Assembly (NCBI GenBank): GCA_004009845.1 | Contig: RMBW01000001.1 | Span: forward strand, 372,001-436,000 | Length of the DNA: 64,000 nucleotides | DNA from: Davidsoniella eucalypti | Lineage: Eukaryota; Ascomycota; Sordariomycetes; Microascales; Ceratocystidaceae | Reading direction: 5' to 3' | In this document: positions 34,783 through 45,931 of the stretch, piece after piece | How positions within the stretch are numbered: the first letter of the stretch is position 1 | Layout of the letters: each line of letters opens with the position of its first letter | Program-made: the position numbers and the translations under genes | Notes under the pieces: model-generated | Databases searched by the model: none | What the model was told of the DNA's origin: nothing | Seen by the model: the letters and a program-made list of their open reading frames with translations, nothing else

Positions 34783-35755
34783 ATGCCATTCCTCGGCTTC
34801 CACCATGCATTGATGATTCTCATTGCACTCGTCATCATTTTACTCTGTAAGTTAGTTATCTTTTGTCCCTCGCGGTAGCTTTCAAGCTTCTGGGACACAC
34901 CATTCCGCATGCGGTGGCAACAATAAAGGAACTCGTCGCCACAAAACGGGAACAACCTCCTCTAACATTCACCCCTTGCTGCAGCCCTACTGTTAGCCGG
35001 ATGTTCATCATCCTCGCCCTTGATTCCTGGAATCTTCCTACTGTCTCTGTACTATAAGTCTTACGAAGCCGAGCCCGACACGGCCCAGGTCGATTATAAT
35101 GTTCACACTGCCATTGCCAACATTGCCGGCGATGCTCGTCTCCAAGCCCGCGTCGGATTCTTCGGCATCTGTATCAACCCAGACGGTGGCAGTTGGTTGT
35201 GTAGTAACAACGCGACTGCCCTCGCCAAAGAAATTTCTCTAGATCAGGATCCCCTCAACTTGGTGTGGCTCGCATCCAAGTTCAAAGATATGATTGTTTT
35301 CCCATACCTCATGTAAGTGAAGCCATCGCCGTGGAATTACAGTTCAATATTAAACGGGAAACTAACAGCATTATAGCATTATTGCCATCATCTTTGCCTT
35401 TATCTGCCTCCTTCTGCTTCTAACTTTCCCCGGTTGGCATGAAGAGACTGGATCCGAGGGTAGTGAGCGTGAAGTCAAGTCTTTCCCCTCGCGTCCTGTA
35501 AGCCAGGTTGCCCTGACTATCATCTTCATCTCATCCGTCTTCGTTCTGGTGTCTGTATTGTGGCAACACACTGCCTCAGTATCAGCAGCAATTATAAGTC
35601 AATCCATGGCAAACGGCTCTGTGAAGTCTGGTGTGGGTACGTCAGCCATGGTAATGGGATGGTTCTCATTTGCACTACTGATCATTGTGACTATTGGTCT
35701 GTTGGTTATGATTCTCAGTATCGGTATTTTGCATGAGCTAGTGCATGTAAGCTAG
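34783..35755 (+). CDS. FIG1: Fig1-family calcium regulator / membrane fusion protein
   Basis: Exons 34783-34846, 34985-35312 and 35377-35755; introns 138 and 64 bp; 256 residues. Four membrane segments are visible: MILIALVIILLSLLLAG near the N-terminus, IIAIIFAFICLLLLLTF, VALTIIFISSVFVLVSVLW and WFSFALLIIVTIGLLVMILSI. The extracellular loop after TM1 holds the Fig1 signature RVGFFGICIN followed by GGSWLCS, with its paired Cys. This claudin-like architecture defines Fig1, which promotes low-affinity calcium influx and cell fusion in mating and hyphal development. An alternative donor (GTAAGC) overlaps the stop at 35755, with an AG at 35896, so a longer C-terminus is possible. The start is chosen because it gives a clean TM1. 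Confidence 0.85.
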
Positions 35756-36963
35756 AGGGTTAAATTTCCTTTCCAAGCCTTATACAAGTCATACTATGAA
35801 ATTCCACCATAGATGTCTTTCATTGGGCTTTTTTTTCTATCAACATTTATGTGTTTCGTTTTTTATTCATAGTCTTGTTTTCTTTTTCCAATCTAGGCGT
35901 TCTGGGAGGCTGGCTCATCTGCATTATCACTTTTCCATTTTTGCCCTCTTATATTCTCTCTCTCCCTTCTCTACCCCCTCGCCCTCTCCCCAATTCCATT
36001 TGCACTAAAATGACATATACAATGCACCAACAATACCTGCTCCGATTTCGAACAACATATCTTGTCTATTAAAAATACCACAAAATCCGGTTTCTACAAA
36101 CTCAATATCCTCCCTCTCCAGAGTCTCTAGAGACCACTTTACATGAATGATTACGACTAAAGGTTGGTTGTGGAGGTAGGACGGAGGCTATCATGTTTAC
36201 TACTAACTACCCTTAGTATGGGTTGTAATGACGAACGAACTTTTTTATTTTTTTATAAGTTACTTGTTTCTTGTTCTTGCGCTGTTTATCTGATCTTGAT
36301 CTTGTAATACTTTGCCATGTAATGCTATTATGTTTTATCTATTAAAAAAAATTTGGGGGGGGGTGGATATTATGTAGATCCAGAGTCTTCTCTTCTACCT
36401 ATTTTGTAATTAACGTTGCCTTGACTTGTTAGATGACAAATGCGGCTCATTAACATTGTGTATACTGACCAACTTTACTTGATATCAAACACATATAGTA
36501 AGAATGAATACCAATTCTCATGATTAAATTATCAAACCTCGACATGCATTGAGAATGCTTTACAGTAATCATATAACACTAGGCTAGCTTGGTTTATATA
36601 AAAGACTTGGTTATAGCCATCACGACTGCTATGTTTGTTATACTTGATATCAAATGTATATTGTGCCATCAAATGCTATGGAATGAATATATTGAAACGC
36701 CGAACAAACGCCATGATGAGCCGTACGGAAAAGACTATTGAAAGCTATTACATTGGTCAACCCCGTAGCCCACCCTGATGCAAAGTATGAAAACTAATAA
36801 TAAAGAAAAGCAACACATACGATATAACCAAAGCCTATCGATGAATTGGATGTTATAGAGAGGATATTTAGGTGGCTACCAGAGCGGAAAAAAACAAAGA
36901 AACATTGATGCTGCTAATAGTACTGCCGAACCATACAAAGTAGGATATATGCAGGACATGCAA
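35756..36963. other. Convergent 3' spacer between FIG1 and GH47 genes
   Basis: 1.2 kb, AT-rich, no gene. T-rich and C-rich 3' flank after FIG1; A8/T3/G9 homopolymer block at 36344-36363. Confidence 0.6.
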
Positions 36964-39877
36964 CTATACACCGGTCAACTTGGCAGCACTTTCTCCTTTT
37001 CCAAACGCCGACGTTGGGCGCTTGAATGGATGCGCTTCGGTGTTGAGCACATACTCATCGAGACTGACGAGATCAGGCTCTGAGAAGAGTAGGTAAAAGT
37101 ACTTGAGAGTCTCGGCAAGCCAGAAACTCTCCATACCATCAATCAGCTTGGGTTCGAAGTCGAGGATGTTGTCAAGAGCGCTGTGGCCGGCATTGGTCTT
37201 GACTCTGGAGATGATGGATTGCCACATGACCCATCCCTTCTCTACCCAAGATTGGTCACCCGTGATGCGGTACATGTACCAAACAGACTCGATGGCCTCA
37301 GGACTAAAAAGGGTAGAATGTTAGTCATTTGTTCAACATGTGTGTGCGGTTGTAAAGACTGGTTAGAACTTACCGAAGAATGTAACGCTTGCTCGAAATT
37401 TGGGTGAAGCCAGAAGGCAGCTTTTCGCGCTGTAAGCGATCCGTAACATACTCAGCATGGCTCATGGGGCGAGCACCAATCACTCTCTTCATCTCAGTCA
37501 GGGTTTCATAGCTCATTTCATCCTCAGCGTATCGCATTTTCTCTGCGAGAGTAGCCTCAGGTAGACCGTTTCTGCCGAGAGGGCGAGTGGTTGTTGAGCG
37601 GGCATTGAGAGGAGCACTGTTGCTGTTCTTAGGGACAGTTTCAACATGTTCGCTAGGTGAAGAAACACTATTGCCTGCCGCGTTGGAATTAGATGACGAT
37701 GAAGAGGCCGTAGTCTCTTCATTCACAGAGACAACGTAGTCTTCCAAGAACTTGGCCTTTTTTGTCTCCCACTTGGCCACTTGTTCGTCACGCCAATCGC
37801 CACTGGGATCAAGTGATTCCCACCATGCGGACTCGTTCCAGGTACAAGAAGTGGTATCTTTACAGGGAAGGATAAAGGCACTTTCTGGCATGATACCCGA
37901 TGGCATAGCGCCGTAGGCCCAGACACAACCTTCAGTGAGCTTCTTTGCGATTTCAAGATCTTCAGGATAATTGAAAACCTTTGAGCTCATACCAAACATG
38001 CCTCCAATGAAGCAAGTGAGATGTGCGACCTCGTACTCGACGCTAATTGCATCCATTTCGGGACCTGAGATCTTGACCTTGGAACTGAACAGAATATCAC
38101 TGTCATTAATAACCATGGGACGGAATAGAAGGTTATCCTTGACACCTTTCATGACTTTACGATGTATCTTTTCGTACTTAGGTTCTAGGCCACCCAAAAG
38201 GAGGAATTGCTTGGGGAAGTACTCGTAAGTAGAGTCCTGGCAACCGCCCATGCTGTAGGTTTCGGGTGAGTTCAGAACAGGCTGTAGTGATTGAGGTACA
38301 CAGTCCCATGCCTCTGCACTACCATCAGAATTCCGAGGAGGGGTACGTCTGTGCAACTCGCCTGCGGGGTGACGAGAAGGAGACGAGGCTGCATGGCCAG
38401 CGCCGATCACTTCTTCTTTGCCAGGCTGGAAACCAACAGGAGAGTTTTCGGAAGCAGCAGCAAGTCTGTTTCTCTCCTGAGTGGCGGTACGGTCGCAGCC
38501 AGAGGCATCAATACGCTCGGGGAATATGCCATCCAGCTCAGTGAGGCCGCTGTCCTGCAATTCCTCAAAGGCATCAGTAATACGAGCAATGGCATCGTAA
38601 TACTTTTGCTCGCCGGTGAGTTGAGCAAGACGGGTGAACTCCATAGACATAGAACCAAGCTCGGCAACGCTGACAATACCGGCGCGATGGGGTTGAGAAG
38701 CAGCATCGGGTTGCCACTGGTAGTAAAGGATGGGCATGCGGTTCGGGGTATCAAACACGCCCATAAGAATCTCAGCTAGCTCGAGAGCCTTTTCAAGGAG
38801 CATAGAGTATTTCCCATCAGGTCCACCACTGACATCGTAGGCAGCCAAAAGACCTCCTAGGTAACGGATGATAGTTTCGAACACAGGGATATCTTTGCGG
38901 TACGGTGTGTATGTGAAATCGATGTTTTTGACCGCATGGGCGGCATCGTCAAACTCCGCCTTCATGCCCATGATCCATAAAGTATCCAAAGCGTCAACTA
39001 GTGTTGCGGCCCATCCACAGAATGGATCCTTGAAGTTCTGCGATTCTGGTGCCACCTCATCGTGCATCCAGGCATAAGTGCTATAGCCGGTCCAAGCATG
39101 CTTCATCTCAGCGCGAACGGCTTGTTGGCGTCCCACACGCACAGCCTTGGCCTCAGCTGACTCTGGTGGGAAATCGAACTGGATCTTGGGTATCTTGAGA
39201 GGCTCACCAGTAGGCATGGTGATTATGCTTTCAGAAGGCACTGGGAAATGCTCAGCAACCTTAGTCCAGTGGATTTCGCTGGCATCTGCCTTAGGGGGTG
39301 GAGCAGCAGGAACGGCATGAGCTGGGGGTGGGCGTTCATGAATATCGAGTACGGTGTTAGGGACGGTGGCAGAGTGGTCTGTGCCGACTCTGGTTGGCTG
39401 TTGTCCCTGTGCAGAATCTTGAGGTAAAGCAAAATCAACCGGGTCCCCGGAGGTCTTGTCGGCGTCTAGCAGTGAGGGGAGGTTTAGGGGGACCTCCTTT
39501 GGTGGCTTGATATTCTTTTCGATCTCTGCCTCCCCTTGAGGCTTGAACTTCTTGGAGTTCTCGTTTGCAGGAGCATCTTGGGCCACTGCTGTAGCTGGTT
39601 TGCCTGGCTGAGCTACAGCAGCATCAGCGGGTTTCTGAGACAGTATAAGCGGTAATGGTGGTGCGGGAATTGGCTTTAATCCGTTGTTGAGAATAGGTGG
39701 TGTACCGGCGGAATTGGAGTTGGTATCTGAATGTGAAGCTACCACTTGATGGGCGACAGAGAGTGCCTCTGGTCTAAAGCTGGGAGGTTCCCATGAATTA
39801 TGGGCTCCCTTGTATATCACGACTGTGATGACAAATGCCGCTATTAAAACGAACCGCGACCGCCGCCGAGGAATCAT
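36964..39877 (-). CDS. Class I alpha-1,2-mannosidase, GH47
   Basis: Exons 39877-37374 and 37303-36964, 70-bp intron; 947 residues. The start at 39877 gives MIPRRRSRFVLIAAFVITVV, a cytosolic basic stub plus one signal-anchor helix, the usual type II layout; an upstream in-frame Met at 40021 would bury it. A Pro/Ala-rich stem (residues 30-260) leads to the GH47 domain: KHAWTGYSTYAWMHDEVAP, GWAATLVDALDTLWIMGM, FETIIRYLGGLLAAYD, DAISVEYEVAHLTCFIGGMF, RYILRPEAIESVWYMYRITG (restored by the join), DGMESFWLAETLKYFYLLF and the calcium-binding LNTEAHPF near the end. Such enzymes trim alpha-1,2-mannose from N-glycans in the ER or Golgi. A Ser/Asn-rich insert (coded at about 37540-37740) is a fungal addition. 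Which subclass (ER, Golgi or EDEM-like) cannot be settled by eye. Confidence 0.93.
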
Positions 39878-40682
39878 TATGCTATGAGATGCGGCACACG
39901 GCCAGCTGTGAGATGTGTCGTTGGTTGGTGATGTGGGGAAGAACTGAAGCTCTATAGTATAGCGAATTGGAGCGGAATATGTTCGGCAGCTTATGGGCGG
40001 AAGGGGCCACCGGGTGCTCAAAGCGAGAGAAACAATAGAGTAAAATATATAAGACCTGGGCAGGTCAAGAGAAGCAAAGGAGAGGAATGAATAAAAGCAG
40101 GATAGAACGATTCAACGAATGAAGGAGAGAGAGCGGATATCATTGGCGAATATACTTAAGAACAAAAAAGGCAATGCCTGTTTGGCAACAATGAACAATG
40201 CGCTGATAATGGGAAGAGTTCTGAAGCAATCAAAGAGAATTGGCCGAAACTTGGAGGGCCACAATGCCAAGAACTGGGAAACGAGGTCACGTTGGGCCTA
40301 GTTTGATATTAAGGCGGAATATAAGACAACACAGCGTCGAAAAATGGCTCCAACTAAGCGTGCAAACTACGATCCAGAACCAAGGGGTCCGTCCGTAGCA
40401 ACCAAGTTCTGTCTGTCAGCAGCTAGAAACAGGGAGGTTTATGGGCCGGCGATTGATTTGAGCAGCGGATCGCACAGTGGAGTGGCTGGCAGACAAATAT
40501 TTTTGCCGAGCAGAGAGTTGGAATGGATGCTAATAAGGTAGAGAGGGAAGACAGACCTGTTCTGCTATCCTGCAGCCTAGACCGGATCTTGTATGATTTA
40601 TAGACTTCTCGACAAGGCTGGCATAAAGCCTTCTTCCTGCCACTTTTGTAGTTGAACTCTAACGGGACAGGCACGGGGTAAA

Positions 40683-40690
40683 CCACGTGA
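40683..40690 (+). promoter_or_regulatory. CCACGTGA E-box upstream of GH47 gene
   Basis: CACGTG core about 800 bp upstream of the mannosidase start; function inferred. Confidence 0.3.
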
Positions 40691-42799
40691 ATTATATTTG
40701 TACATACATATCTGTAGTTAGTTATAGAAAGATAACGATTACACCGAACGCAACTACCCCGGTCGCGATCACGCAACTGTAACAGACGGGCATACAACTA
40801 ATGGTGTGCATGCGCTTTTGGGCTGTTACAAAACAATGCGAGTGCCAGATGGAAATTGCCACTAATGCACCGAAGGAGAGCTTTTCGTTCTTTTTTTGTT
40901 CATAAGTTAGAATAAGCTCATAAATCGTCCAGTTTAATCCATGTTAACTACAGTGGAAACCCTAACTTTAAACCATTCTTTTTCTTTTGGTCTACGGTCA
41001 CACTGGCCTGTGGTTACTTCTACCGCCAGTATTTTGACCATAGCCTTTGAATACTTCCTTTCCCCGGAGAAGGTCCATTTTACAATGCAACACCAGCCTA
41101 TAGTTATAGTGATGTAACGATGTCAATATGCTGTACCTGGAGTATTCCTATGTATGTTTCTGTATAGTTGTTGTTCGCAAGTCTTAACGGTCTTCTTTCG
41201 CAATTCGTATTCTCAAAACAAGAGGGGCTCAATGTCTAAGGGATATAATGTACAACTAGACGACGGCATCTCGTTTCCTCTGGCTCGATACGATGTGCTT
41301 TAGGGACTTGGCTTTGTTTGGGAGTAAAATTGTATGGGGGAACCCTTGAAGCTGGGACCATATTGGATTTTATCACACTGTATTTTTGCGGAAGCTCCTG
41401 AGCACTGTTGTATTTCTGTAACCAGGCTTAGCAGATCCTTCCTTAACTTGATGTTGAAAGTGGTCGCCATGGTCGTCAAATAGCCCAGATAAAGAGAACC
41501 TTCGGCCTTGATCTTATGGAGCTTTATTGTTTACTTAAAAGCCGTATAGGGAGAAGATGTTAAACTACAGGATTTGGTCTTGCAGTCCAGGGTTGTCTCT
41601 GTCTCCCTATTGACACACATACTGTATGGCGAAACATCTATAGACAAGTCTAGACACCCCCAATCGGTATACAATTAGACACAATGATTTTCTTTGGCTT
41701 GTACATAGTAGATTTCTAGCTTATTGTGAACAACTGAAATGCCTAAAGCTGACTTGGCTGATGGTATACGATCACAGAGAATATATTTATGTACTATCGA
41801 AGTCTGGGATTTTTAACTTTGAGCTAAGCAACGGCTATTGAACTGTTGGCCTTAACGAATCGACCGAAATAGACGACATGGGATGAATGCTCCAGTTAGG
41901 GAAATAATAATACGATCTAGCTCACAACCGAAATCATAGCCACTGAGAGATGATAGACAACCAAAGTGATTTCAGATATTTGGTTGCCATGTTAAAAATA
42001 TACATACGGCTATGATGTACATATCGATATGATATGAATGGTACATATTACAATGTTAACCGGAAGCTTATCAAAGATCTACGAAAAACTTGTTGATTAT
42101 GACTTTTCCAAACGAGAGAACAATTTATAAAACAATTTAAAACAGACTTGCCCATTCTCTTGGCACAAACGAACAAACTTGTGTTCAATATGCTTGGCAA
42201 GAAATGTGGTGTCGTCTTCAACACCCATGTAATTCAAGAAGGGTCAGACTCTGGTACTATGACTTTTGGCTAGAGGTACTATGAAAGAAAACAAGCTTAC
42301 ACCGCTTTCCATATTTGACACCCCCTTAGAGAAAAAAAAACCAAGCTTTAACACACCTTGCAGTCTAGCGCCATGTTCAATACGAGGAAAAGAGCCTCTA
42401 AAGAAAGACGACATTGACACTTTCTATTGGGTTCACGAAGATGGTGCATTAAAATATACTCTCCTAAAATTGGTTGAGAGATGTTTTTGAAAAGGGCAGA
42501 TGTAGAAGTAGACCTAAGAAGATAGGTATCTCCAGTCAGCGTAGCTTTTTCATGCCTCACCTAGAATTCAGCCAGAAGCCCCAACCATACCAATCCACGG
42601 ACTCGCTAGGACTTGAGTGCTTGTGAGCATGAGTAATTCTTCTGGTTAACTGCTTGCTTCTTTGCCTATCTGTACTTTTATACTTCATGTTTGTAGCTTA
42701 GTCATACTGCCATTAACTACCTTTTGCTTTTCATGATAAATTCTCCAGTTGATCCAACTAATCTTTCTTTATTTATTTAACCTTTTACGTCTATGTGGA

Positions 42800-42807
42800 T
42801 CACGTGG
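42800..42807 (+). promoter_or_regulatory. TCACGTGG E-box upstream of YPI1
   Basis: CACGTG core with GGATC on each side (flanks read the same way on the + strand), about 455 bp upstream of the YPI1 ATG. Function inferred. Confidence 0.35.
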
Positions 42808-43260
42808 ATCTGACCCTGGGGGATGAGTTATGTGGATTTAACCCTTGCAAGCCTACAGCTTTTTACCCTTATCTCATGCTTTGGTTTATTACAAGTGATT
42901 ATCTTGTATGACATCTTCAAACCGTACAGCAATAGAGACACTATATCTGTATTTTAGACCATATGAGGCGAACAAAGCCCATGTCGTACTTCTCAGGAAA
43001 ATATCATATTCTTGTACTTTTCTGACCATAGCAAATAAGACGCGAGTAAAACTAGGCTATGATTTGAATTTATTCTTTACCTACATCGCATTTTTAACCA
43101 CCAACATCATTACAAATATCAAAGTGTGTACATCTCAACAAATAAACTTCTTCAAAACCTCACCTATATCAATTATACATCTTTATCGTTCCCATACCCC
43201 CCCTAGCAAAACAGAAAACAAGCGCTTTATCTCTGCAAAAGGAACAGAAACGCATTAAAT

Positions 43261-43934
43261 ATGTCTGCTCAAAGACAACTCAACCCTCCATCCACGGTAT
43301 CCCACGGCTCGCGAACGCAAACCATCACGGGAACATCGACGAGGGAAGATCCCGGATCCTCTTCATCCAGCCAAACTGCCGCAGGTCCATCATCTTCATC
43401 GTCCTTATTCGGACCTGCGTCTACGGCTGCCCCAGCGATTCTTCGTCTTCAGGGCTCAGCGCCACAGGAAGAGCGCTCAGTACAGTGGGCGGATGATGTC
43501 GTTGATAATGAGAATCTAAACCGTAAGAAATCAAAGGGTAGGTTTTTCTTCCACTCATCTGTTGTTCCAAGTGACAATATTTCTAGCTATACATCTGACT
43601 TTGGAATTACTGACTGTGCAACGTATCTCTTCTTTTAGTTTGCTGTATTTACCATCGTCCACGTGGCGTCGATGAGAGCTCATCTGAAAGTTCATCATCA
43701 GATTCTTCAGACTCGGACTCAGTTTCAGATTCCGACGATGCAGATCGGCCGCGTCGCCCGGCGGGAAGAGGTCATAAACATGGCGATGATTGTGCCCATG
43801 GTAATGCTGGCGACGGCGATAAAGGCAAAGGCAAAGAGAGAAGACGGAAACCCAACGCATACGAGAGACAGCCTAAGCCGAGGAATATGAAGCCGGGTGG
43901 CCCTGGGCCTGGGTCAGGACCGTTGGGCTTGTGA
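43261..43934 (+). CDS. YPI1: Type 1 protein phosphatase inhibitor Ypi1 (PPP1R11-like)
   Basis: Exons 43261-43537 and 43639-43934, 101-bp intron; 190 residues. The join restores the family core: RSVQWADDVVDNENLNRKKS, then SKVCCIYHRPRGVDESSSESS. VQWADD is the RVxF-type PP1 docking motif region and CCIYHRPRGVDE the second conserved PP1-contact block. The N-terminus is Ser/Thr-rich and the C-terminus Gly/Lys/Pro-rich; the whole protein looks disordered, as expected. Ypi1 regulates Glc7/PP1 in the nucleus in yeast, where it acts both as inhibitor in vitro and as positive partner in mitosis. Convergent with the MFS gene that follows. Confidence 0.92.
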
Positions 43935-44351
43935 ATACCTTGGAGATAGATTTGCTCACATACATCGTGATTCGTATACCCATTTATCTCCTGTTTATCT
44001 GAACAAAAATAATCATCGTCTCACGATATCTTGTGGAATATAAGAGAATACATGTTTGCAGCCAAGAATATGGAATACAAGAGATATATCATGTTCCACG
44101 GACACATAGACATGCTAGAAGAGATCGACAAAGCCAGAATAATAAAAGATAATGTGAATTGCACGGAGGGGGAATAATTATAATGTCATGTTAATTCTAT
44201 GAAAGGAAAGTATGCTTGTTTTGGTTGCAAATACCGAAGTTTGGCCAGTAGCTCAGCCTCTAATAAAAAATGTAACAGAAAAAAAAGGTATTATCATAAG
44301 ATTCGTGGCATGGAAGTCCAAAACTGCCTTTCTCTTTTCATACTTTTGGAT
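43935..44351. other. Convergent 3' spacer
   Basis: 417 bp between the YPI1 and MFS 3' ends; AT-rich, no gene. Confidence 0.6.
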
Positions 44352-45931
44352 CTAAACCTTGACCCAAAACTTGAAGCCGACTTGCATGTAGCGGCCAATG
44401 AAGAAGATAACTCCGGATATCATAATCGATAAGCCGCAGAAGAGCTGTAGGCCAAGGTAATCGCCGTTCTGCCGGGCAACGATAGCGCCGGCTATGGGCG
44501 CACCAGTAAGGGCAGCGAAAGATTGGCAAGCGAAAGAAACACCAATGTAGATACCTATTTTGCGGATATCAGAAATCTGGGCAATGATGGCGGGTGACAA
44601 GCCGATATAACCACCACTAGCAAATCCGAAGAGAGCCATGAAAGCGATGATGGGGCCATTGCTGTTGGCGGGAATCCAGAGAGCAAGAACAAGAACGCCG
44701 CTCATCAGAACAATCATGAGCATGACATTGAAGCGGCCTATCTTATCTGCGGCAAGGCCAGGCAGCACACGGCCAAAGAAACTGCATGCGTTGAGGATAG
44801 GCAGTAGATATGGGATGAGCTTAGAGTCGACTCCGATAGACTTGGCCTCCAGAAGGGCGTAGGTGAAGGGCAGGAACATGCCCCAGAAGAAGAAGAACAT
44901 GGCGGTACAGACGATGCACATCAGAGCCGATGAGAAGACTTCACGGTAGGCCGAGAATTTGAATGGTGTAGGGCGAGGCGGCAGACGAGACTTGACAGTC
45001 AAGCAAGTGATAGAAAGCATGCCAAGGAACATGAAGGCGATGATACGCATAGTCCAGGGGAAACCAACACGAGGAATCAGATGCGAGATCATGATGGGAA
45101 GGACAACACCACCAACCGAGGATCCAGCCGCAACAATGCCAAAGGCAGCGGCACGGCGATGCAAGAACCATGTGGTCACACTCGAGAATGTGTTGTTGAA
45201 GACGGCACTAGAACCGATGGCAGCCACAACGGACTGCGAGAGGAAGATCTGGTAGTATTGGGTAGAGAGAGAAGTCATCATGAGGCCGAAGACATAAACC
45301 AAGGTGCCAACAATAAGAATGACGTCAGGGCCGTAGTTATCAAACACGCGGCCAAACTGTAGACAGATAGGATAATTAGTATATAGACGAGATAACGTTT
45401 AACACTATTTGTTTCTATGTTTGTTTAAGGGTTGCAAGGGACACAACTTACAACGGCGCCGCCAGCAATCATGAAAAAGACTTGACAAGAAGAAATCCAA
45501 CTAACAGCCGACGAACTGTAGTCACTCAAGGGGCCTTCCTCGTAGTATTGCTGGAAGGTGCCCGTGCAGTTGACGAGGCCAAAGGTGCAGAACAAGGCAC
45601 AGAAGCCACCAAAGACCGCAAGCCAGGCATCACGGCCACCATCGGGAAAGTCGCCGGGGCCACCAGCAGCCAGTGGGCCTTGAGACTGAGGCGCGTCCGA
45701 GTCAGCAGCAACTTTTTCATCGGCAGCAATTCCACGCTCGACGTCGTCCTTACGGATGATCTCGGGGAGTTCGGCTTCGACGACGTTACGCGGCTCTGGG
45801 AACATGGCAGCGTCAGTCTCCTTGTTTAGAGAGTGAAGCTGGTGAAGAGGGTTGACCTCCTCGTGGTTGGCGGCGCGGTCGACATTAGTAGACGACGAAG
45901 TCGCCGAGGGTGCTAGAGGTTGGCTAGTCAT
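44352..45931 (-). CDS. MFS transporter, monocarboxylate (MCT/Mch) type
   Basis: Exons 45931-45452 and 45356-44352, 95-bp intron; 494 residues. A cytosolic, Glu/Asp-rich N-terminal tail of about 100 residues precedes DGGRDAWLAVFGGFCALFCTFGLVNCTGTFQQYY, the MCT-family TM1 signature. Further marks are GPLSDYSSSAVSWISS, FGRVFDNYGPDVILI (restored by the join), HRRAAAFGIVAAGSSVGGVVLPIM, ending TM5, and GFASGGYIGLSPAIIAQISD. Twelve membrane segments are expected. Fungal members of this family take up riboflavin, monocarboxylates or unknown solutes, so the substrate is not assigned. The acidic N-tail carries Lys residues and could be an ubiquitin-regulated endocytosis signal (inference). Confidence 0.88.

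Larger units (their letters stand above)
39878..43260. other. Largest gene-free segment, 3.4 kb
   Basis: No supported gene between the GH47 and YPI1 starts. Open frames at 40344-40541, 40423-40797, 42266-42490 and 42908-43258 lack motifs and matching splice partners. E-boxes lie at 40683-40690 and 42800-42807, and a telobox-like AAACCCTAAC at 40957-40966. I see no RNA gene with confidence. Confidence 0.55.
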
